Made by a program: the position numbers and the translations under genes. Shown piece by piece: positions 51,101-53,847 of a stretch of 53,847 bases of DNA. The first letter of the stretch is position 1. Each line of letters opens with the position of its first letter. The notes beneath the pieces were generated by a model. It was not told the origin of the DNA, searched no databases, and worked only from the letters and a program-made list of their open reading frames with translations. The stretch is from DMER64 sp041654355 (GTDB lineage: Bacteria > Bacteroidota > Bacteroidia > Bacteroidales > UBA932), in contig JBAZDQ010000011.1 of the NCBI GenBank assembly GCA_041654355.1, forward strand, positions 1 to 53,847. The letters are read 5' to 3'.

Positions 51101-51663
51101 AGCAGTTCAATTTTCTGGATTTCATGGGATGTGCGGAATCCGTCAAAGAAGTGGAGGAAAGGAACCCTGGATTTGATGGTGGACAAATGAGCTACTGCCC
51201 CCATGTCCATGGCTTCCTGGACACTGCCCGAAGCCAGCAGGGCAAAACCTGTCTGACGGCATGCCATAACATCTGAATGATCTCCAAAGATCGATAATGC
51301 CTGGGCAGCCAGGGAACGTGCCGATACGTGGAATACGGTGGGTAGCAATTCCCCGGAAATTTTGTACATATTGGGTATCATCAGCAACAACCCTTGTGAA
51401 GCTGTAAAAGTAGTAGCCAGAGCGCCTGCCTGCAATGCTCCGTGAACAGCACCCGAAGCGCCTCCTTCACTTTGCATTTCAACTATTTTCAATGGTTCAC
51501 CAAAAAGGTTCTTTTTTCCGTGCGAGGCCCACTCATCGGCGTATTCAGCCATGGTGGAAGACGGTGTGATAGGATAGATAGCAGCAACGTCACTGAAAAT
51601 ATAACCTGCGTGAGCTGCTGCATAATTTCCATCACAAGTGATGAATTTTTTTTCTTTTGCCAT
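48139..51663 (-). CDS. nifJ: Pyruvate:ferredoxin (flavodoxin) oxidoreductase
   Basis: The 1174-residue single-chain enzyme starts MAKEKKFITCDGNYAAAHAGYIFSD and has the standard domain order. The pyrimidine-binding domain contains AAIYPITPSSTMAEYADEW. Two 4Fe-4S motifs follow in the 680-760 region (CIQCNQCAYVCP and CAGCGNCADICP). The C-terminal thiamine-diphosphate domain has CAGCGETPYVK and GDGWAYDIGYGGLDHVL ... DTEVYSNTGGQ. It oxidises pyruvate to acetyl-CoA and CO2 with reduction of ferredoxin, a sign of anaerobic metabolism. It lies 23 bp downstream of the APH-type kinase gene on the same strand. Confidence 0.97.
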   Translation of the reverse strand: MAKEKKFITCDGNYAAAHAGYIFSDVAAIYPITPSSTMAEYADEWASHGKKNLFGEPLKIVEMQSEGGASGAVHGALQAGALATTFTASQGLLLMIPNMYKISGELLPTVFHVSARSLAAQALSIFGDHSDVMACRQTGFALLASGSVQEAMDMGAVAHLSTIKSRVPFLHFFDGFRTSHEIQKIELLDSEALKKMISAKSLAAFRQRALNPNDPITRGTAQNPDIYFQARESANPFYDAVPDIVARYMGEISELTGRSYLPFNYYGDENAERIIIAMGSVCDTIRETVEHLNAKGEKVGLIAVHLYRPFSAKYFLRAMPKTVKKIAVLDRTKEPGSLGEPLYMDVKTIYADDPNAPVIVGGRYGLSSKDTTPAQIMSVFENLDRKEVKNNFTIGIIDDITFRSLPQKEEVSIAKPGTYECKFFGLGSDGTVGANKNTIKIIGETTPKYCQGYFQYDSKKSGGFTCSHLRFGDSPICSPYLVTTPAFVACHVPNYLRKYDVLKGIKKGGTFLLNSLWDAEETKKHLPDFVKRTLAEKDINFYIINATKIAEEIGLGNRTNTILQSAFFKIANVVPYEQAIKEMKNAIVKSYGKKGEKVVNMNFAAVDRGGEIEKVEIDPQWKSCSGKFEADTHNRLAPEWVKHVADVINAQNGDDLPVSVFKGYEDGTMPAGTTAYEKRGIAVFIPEWNAENCIQCNQCAYVCPHAAIRPFVMTEEEAAKAPESVKRTAGNGPLKGYQFTIQVSPLDCAGCGNCADICPAKTKALTMKFSETQLAEQPNFDYMHANIGYKDTIVPKAQNVKNLGLTQPLFEFSGACAGCGETPYVKTVTQLFGDHMMIANATGCSSIYGASFPSAPYCKDRNGRGPAWANSLFEDNAEYGFGMRFGTEQIREKLANLMIAAQKEDNVSDELKALFEEYLPVRQNFEQAVVLADKMIPLLEGAKQKPLREIYELRGFLTPRSQWIIGGDGWAYDIGYGGLDHVLASGENVNVLVLDTEVYSNTGGQSSKSTPAGAVAKFAASGKKIRKKDLGMMAISYGYVYVAQVAMGANHNQLLKALKEAEAYDGPSLIIAYSPCINHGLSRGMGQSQLEEKLAVESGYWQLYRYNPTLADEGKNPFTLDSKEPDWDKFQEFIRGEVRYSSLLKTFPEQAKELFALTEQHAKIRYQNYKRLAE

Positions 51664-51686
51664 AATGATATGGAATTAAATGAATA

Positions 51687-52751
51687 TTATAAGTTTTTAA
51701 AGATTGTTTTCAAACTATCCTGCATTTGCGGATACATGTTTTCCATGCTTCTGAGCAAGGCCCACTGAGACTGTGCCCTGACAAGATTGTGGGTAGGGTA
51801 ACGTATCCGGTAATAAGTGTCCCCATCTATATAATCCATTAAAAACCGGAGGGATTGTTCATAAGTAATATACAAAGCCGAAAAAGCCAAATAGGTTTTC
51901 TCTGTATCATTCAAAAACCAGGCCGCCCTGTCTGCATATCCTTCACAAAAAGTATAAAAACGTTCCGGGTCCATAAAAACCTCCGAAACATCCGGATGAT
52001 CCTCTGCAAAAGGATTGGCATAAGACCGGATGGCATCCCCGAAATCATAAAGAACGGTAGTTTGCATTACCGTGTCCAAATCAATGGCACAAACCACTTT
52101 TTTTTGCTTGTCAAATAAAAAATTGGAAAGCTTGGTGTCATTATGACTGACCCTTGGCGGGATGATCCCGTCAGTAATCAGCTTGAAAAACGACTCCATC
52201 TTTTCCTGTCTGCTGTATATTTCCTTAACCAGGGAAGAAACACCCGCAAGCCTTCCTGCACGGTTTGCCTTTGCCGAGTCTGAGAACTGGCTGAAGCGGT
52301 ACCGGATATTATGGAATCCGGGTAATGTAATTGTGAGGGTTCCCCGAAAATCCGCCATCTGGCTGTGAAACATTCCTATCCCTTGGCCCCCGGCCCGTAC
52401 CAGATCATTCGTGGGGGCGTGTTCATAGGTGTACGTGTCAGGTATGTAGGTGCAACAGGTCCAGTATTCCCCTTCAGAATCCTTATAATAAAGATCTTCA
52501 TCCCTGCTTGTAACCAGAGTAAGGGTAACGGCCCCTTTTGAACGGATGTGACGCGTCACTTTATCAATATTGATCATCATACCCGGAATGTCCGGGAAAA
52601 CCAAGCGGTTTTTCTTTTGCAGAATGTACTTTTGGGTGCCTGTAGTCTCTACCAGATATGTATCGTTTATGAATCCTTCTCCCAGAACTGCCACCCGCGT
52701 GACATGTTCCGGGATGCAAAAGTGTGTGACAATCAACTGTGCATCACTCAT
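51687..52751 (-). CDS. APH-family sugar kinase (N-acetylhexosamine 1-kinase-like)
   Basis: The 354-residue protein has the choline/aminoglycoside kinase fold. A glycine-rich strand LGEGFINDTYLVET and a lysine in KYILQKKN precede the catalytic loop RVSHNDTKLSNFLFD and the metal-binding motif AIDLDTV. HNDTKLxN is the form I associate with N-acetylhexosamine 1-kinases (NahK) and their Bacteroidota relatives, rather than antibiotic kinases; the sugar is not proven. No signal peptide is present. It has its own promoter inside the fabD 3' end and may read through into nifJ. Confidence 0.75.
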   Translation of the reverse strand: MSDAQLIVTHFCIPEHVTRVAVLGEGFINDTYLVETTGTQKYILQKKNRLVFPDIPGMMINIDKVTRHIRSKGAVTLTLVTSRDEDLYYKDSEGEYWTCCTYIPDTYTYEHAPTNDLVRAGGQGIGMFHSQMADFRGTLTITLPGFHNIRYRFSQFSDSAKANRAGRLAGVSSLVKEIYSRQEKMESFFKLITDGIIPPRVSHNDTKLSNFLFDKQKKVVCAIDLDTVMQTTVLYDFGDAIRSYANPFAEDHPDVSEVFMDPERFYTFCEGYADRAAWFLNDTEKTYLAFSALYITYEQSLRFLMDYIDGDTYYRIRYPTHNLVRAQSQWALLRSMENMYPQMQDSLKTIFKNL

Positions 52752-52777
52752 AACGGATTACCAAACGAAAAGAATTA

Positions 52778-52785
52778 CAAAGGTA
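52778..52785 (-). promoter_or_regulatory. Promoter of the APH-type kinase gene (-7 TACCTTTG)
   Basis: The minus-strand TACCTTTG has a TTG (complement of 52806-52808) exactly 20 nt upstream and lies 26 nt from the ATG at 52751. Its -33 part is inside the last codons of fabD. Confidence 0.65.
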
Positions 52786-53658
52786 CTAAATAAATAGTTC
52801 AGGGACAATCTTTTTTATCATATTGGCAAGCACCGTACCGGGTCCGAATTCAGTAAAATTTTCAGCTCCGTCAGCTACCATATTTCGCACGGTTTGTGTC
52901 CATCTTACGGGAGATGTGAGTTGCTTTTTCAGGTTGCTCTTTATCTCGGCTGGTTCTGTATGCGGAAGGGCATCCACGTTTTGATAAACAGGGCATACCG
53001 GTCGGACCATGTGCGCCTTTTCGATGGCCTCCTCCAGCGATTTGCGTGCACTTTCCATGAAGGGAGAATGAAAAGCGCCCCCCACAGGCAAGATAACGGC
53101 TCTTTTGGCCCCGGCTTCCTTCATCAGCCGGCAGGCTTCTTCCACGGCCTCCACTTTTCCCGATATTACAATTTGTCCCGGATAGTTATAATTGGCCGGA
53201 ATGACGATGCCTGTTGAAGCCGAGACGGCCGCACAGATCTCTTCCACTTTATCATCGGCCAGGTTCAGTACCGCAGCCATGGTAGAGGGTTCTTCCTCGC
53301 ATGCAGTCTGCATGGCCTGAGCCCGGGCACTTACCAGCCGCAATCCGTCTTCAAAAGACAAAGCTCCGGCCACCGTCAGGGCCGAAAACTCGCCCAGGGA
53401 ATGTCCCGCAACCATATCCGGCTTTATATCCGTTCCAAAAAATGCTGCGGCCACCGAATGTAAAAAGATGGCCGGTTGGGTTACTTTTGTCTGTTTCAAT
53501 TCTTCAGCCGATCCTTCAAACATAATCCCGGACAATGGAAACCCAAGTATCCGGTCAGCCTGTTCAAAAATTTTTTTTGCCTGGGGATCGGTATCGTAGA
53601 GATCCTTTCCCATTCCTGTAAACTGGGCTCCCTGGCCCGGAAAAACGTATGCAATCAT
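52786..53658 (-). CDS. fabD: Malonyl-CoA:ACP transacylase
   Basis: The 290-residue enzyme starts MIAYVFPGQGAQFTGMG and has the nucleophile motif GHSLGEFSAL, the malonate-binding Arg in SARAQAMQ, the catalytic His in VGGAFHSPFM and the end PGTVLANMIKKI. It loads malonyl groups onto acyl carrier protein for fatty-acid synthesis in the cytoplasm. The -7 box TATCTTTG on the minus strand lies 5 nt before the ATG, so the leader is minimal. Confidence 0.96.
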   Translation of the reverse strand: MIAYVFPGQGAQFTGMGKDLYDTDPQAKKIFEQADRILGFPLSGIMFEGSAEELKQTKVTQPAIFLHSVAAAFFGTDIKPDMVAGHSLGEFSALTVAGALSFEDGLRLVSARAQAMQTACEEEPSTMAAVLNLADDKVEEICAAVSASTGIVIPANYNYPGQIVISGKVEAVEEACRLMKEAGAKRAVILPVGGAFHSPFMESARKSLEEAIEKAHMVRPVCPVYQNVDALPHTEPAEIKSNLKKQLTSPVRWTQTVRNMVADGAENFTEFGPGTVLANMIKKIVPELFI

Positions 53659-53663
53659 AACGC

Positions 53664-53671
53664 CAAAGATA
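53664..53671 (-). promoter_or_regulatory. Promoter of fabD (-7 TATCTTTG), 5 nt before the ATG
   Basis: Read on the minus strand, TATCTTTG is followed by GCGTT and ATG. No -33 TTTG was found at the usual distance. It is divergent from the tRNA promoter 30 bp away. Confidence 0.55.
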
Positions 53672-53700
53672 CATTTTTTTTCAATGTTCGGGAATCTGTG

Positions 53701-53708
53701 TATCTTTG
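53701..53708 (+). promoter_or_regulatory. Promoter of tRNA-Arg (-7 TATCTTTG)
   Basis: TATCTTTG lies 17 nt before the first base of the tRNA, a normal spacing for a short 5' trailer of the precursor. Confidence 0.6.
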
Positions 53709-53725
53709 CATTCCTAATTAATTCC

Positions 53726-53799
53726 GGCCCAGTAGTTCAGCTGAATAGAACGTCAGATTCCGGTTCTGAAGGTCGGGGGTTTGAATCCCTCCTGGGTCA
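53726..53799 (+). tRNA. tRNA-Arg (anticodon CCG)
   Basis: The 74-nt cloverleaf is complete without the CCA end. The acceptor GGCCCAG pairs with CTGGGTC (one G:T pair) and has discriminator A. The D stem is GTTC/GAAC. The anticodon stem TCAGA/TCTGA encloses loop TTCCGGT, giving anticodon CCG. The T stem GGGGG/CCCTC has loop TTTGAAT. CCG reads the arginine codon CGG. CCA is not encoded and must be added after transcription. Confidence 0.93.
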
Positions 53800-53808
53800 C
53801 GCTACAAG

Positions 53809-53842
53809 AAAAAAAGGCTGCAAACACGTTTGCAGCCTTTTT
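53809..53842 (+). terminator. Intrinsic terminator after tRNA-Arg
   Basis: The 10-bp stem GGCTGCAAAC/GTTTGCAGCC (53816-53825 and 53828-53837) has a 2-nt spacer, with A-run before and TTTTT after. It lies 16 bp past the tRNA end. Confidence 0.88.
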
Positions 53843-53847
53843 GCATC

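Overview
The window reads as a chromosomal segment of a Bacteroidota bacterium, most likely order Bacteroidales. The evidence is a SusC/SusD pair, many -7 promoter boxes of the Bacteroidota form TAnnTTTG, an SDR-type fructuronate reductase next to uxuA, a NUDIX/NrtR-type sugar regulator in front of xylose genes, and a fused formiminotransferase-cyclodeaminase. Genes are densely packed, often with ATGA or few-base overlaps. No complete insertion sequence, prophage or CRISPR array was seen.

Layout. 1-4712: the edge of what looks like an aryl-polyene/flexirubin-type lipid gene cluster (hotdog dehydratase, LolA-like protein, BtrH-like acyl-transfer protein, ABC-2 exporter). 4684-18537: mixed housekeeping and hydrolytic genes: DUF3943 protein, a STAS/kinase-like fusion, glutathione peroxidase, cyclase lipoprotein, metallo-beta-lactamase/esterase fusion, two HAD phosphatases, M28 peptidase, GH26, DUF5020 barrel, Xaa-Pro aminopeptidase and YgiQ. 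18554-23216: a SusC/SusD pair without hydrolases. 23373-29060: a histidine-degradation operon (hutH, hutI, MBL protein, ftcD, nitroreductase-like protein) with no hutU. 29047-45921: a glucuronoxylan/xylose locus. 45921-48120: a structured non-coding zone around rmuC. 48139-53847: pyruvate:ferredoxin oxidoreductase, an APH-type kinase, fabD and tRNA-Arg(CCG).

How the genes work together. The most coherent system is the glucuronoxylan locus. A GH3 enzyme, an SGNH acetyl-esterase and a 1652-residue protein fusing two unrelated alpha-glucuronidase families (GH115 then GH67) would strip xylose, acetate and (methyl)glucuronate from xylo-oligosaccharides. Divergent uxuA and an SDR fructuronate reductase feed the uronate towards 2-keto-3-deoxygluconate. 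The NUDIX regulator, xylulokinase, xylose isomerase and XylE symporter take in xylose and convert it to xylulose 5-phosphate. Endo-xylanase, glucuronate isomerase and a dedicated SusCD pair are not in the window.

The best candidates for something undescribed are (i) the GH115-GH67 fusion; (ii) a 120-bp nested inverted-repeat (cloverleaf-like) element between xylE and rmuC; (iii) a seven-unit, exactly 51-bp tandem array after rmuC whose units carry inverted TCATCCACA boxes resembling DnaA boxes; and (iv) a set of promoters whose -7 box lies only 4-5 nt before the start codon, including a perfect 16-bp palindrome that forms two overlapping divergent promoters. All calls are by eye from sequence; no searches were run.
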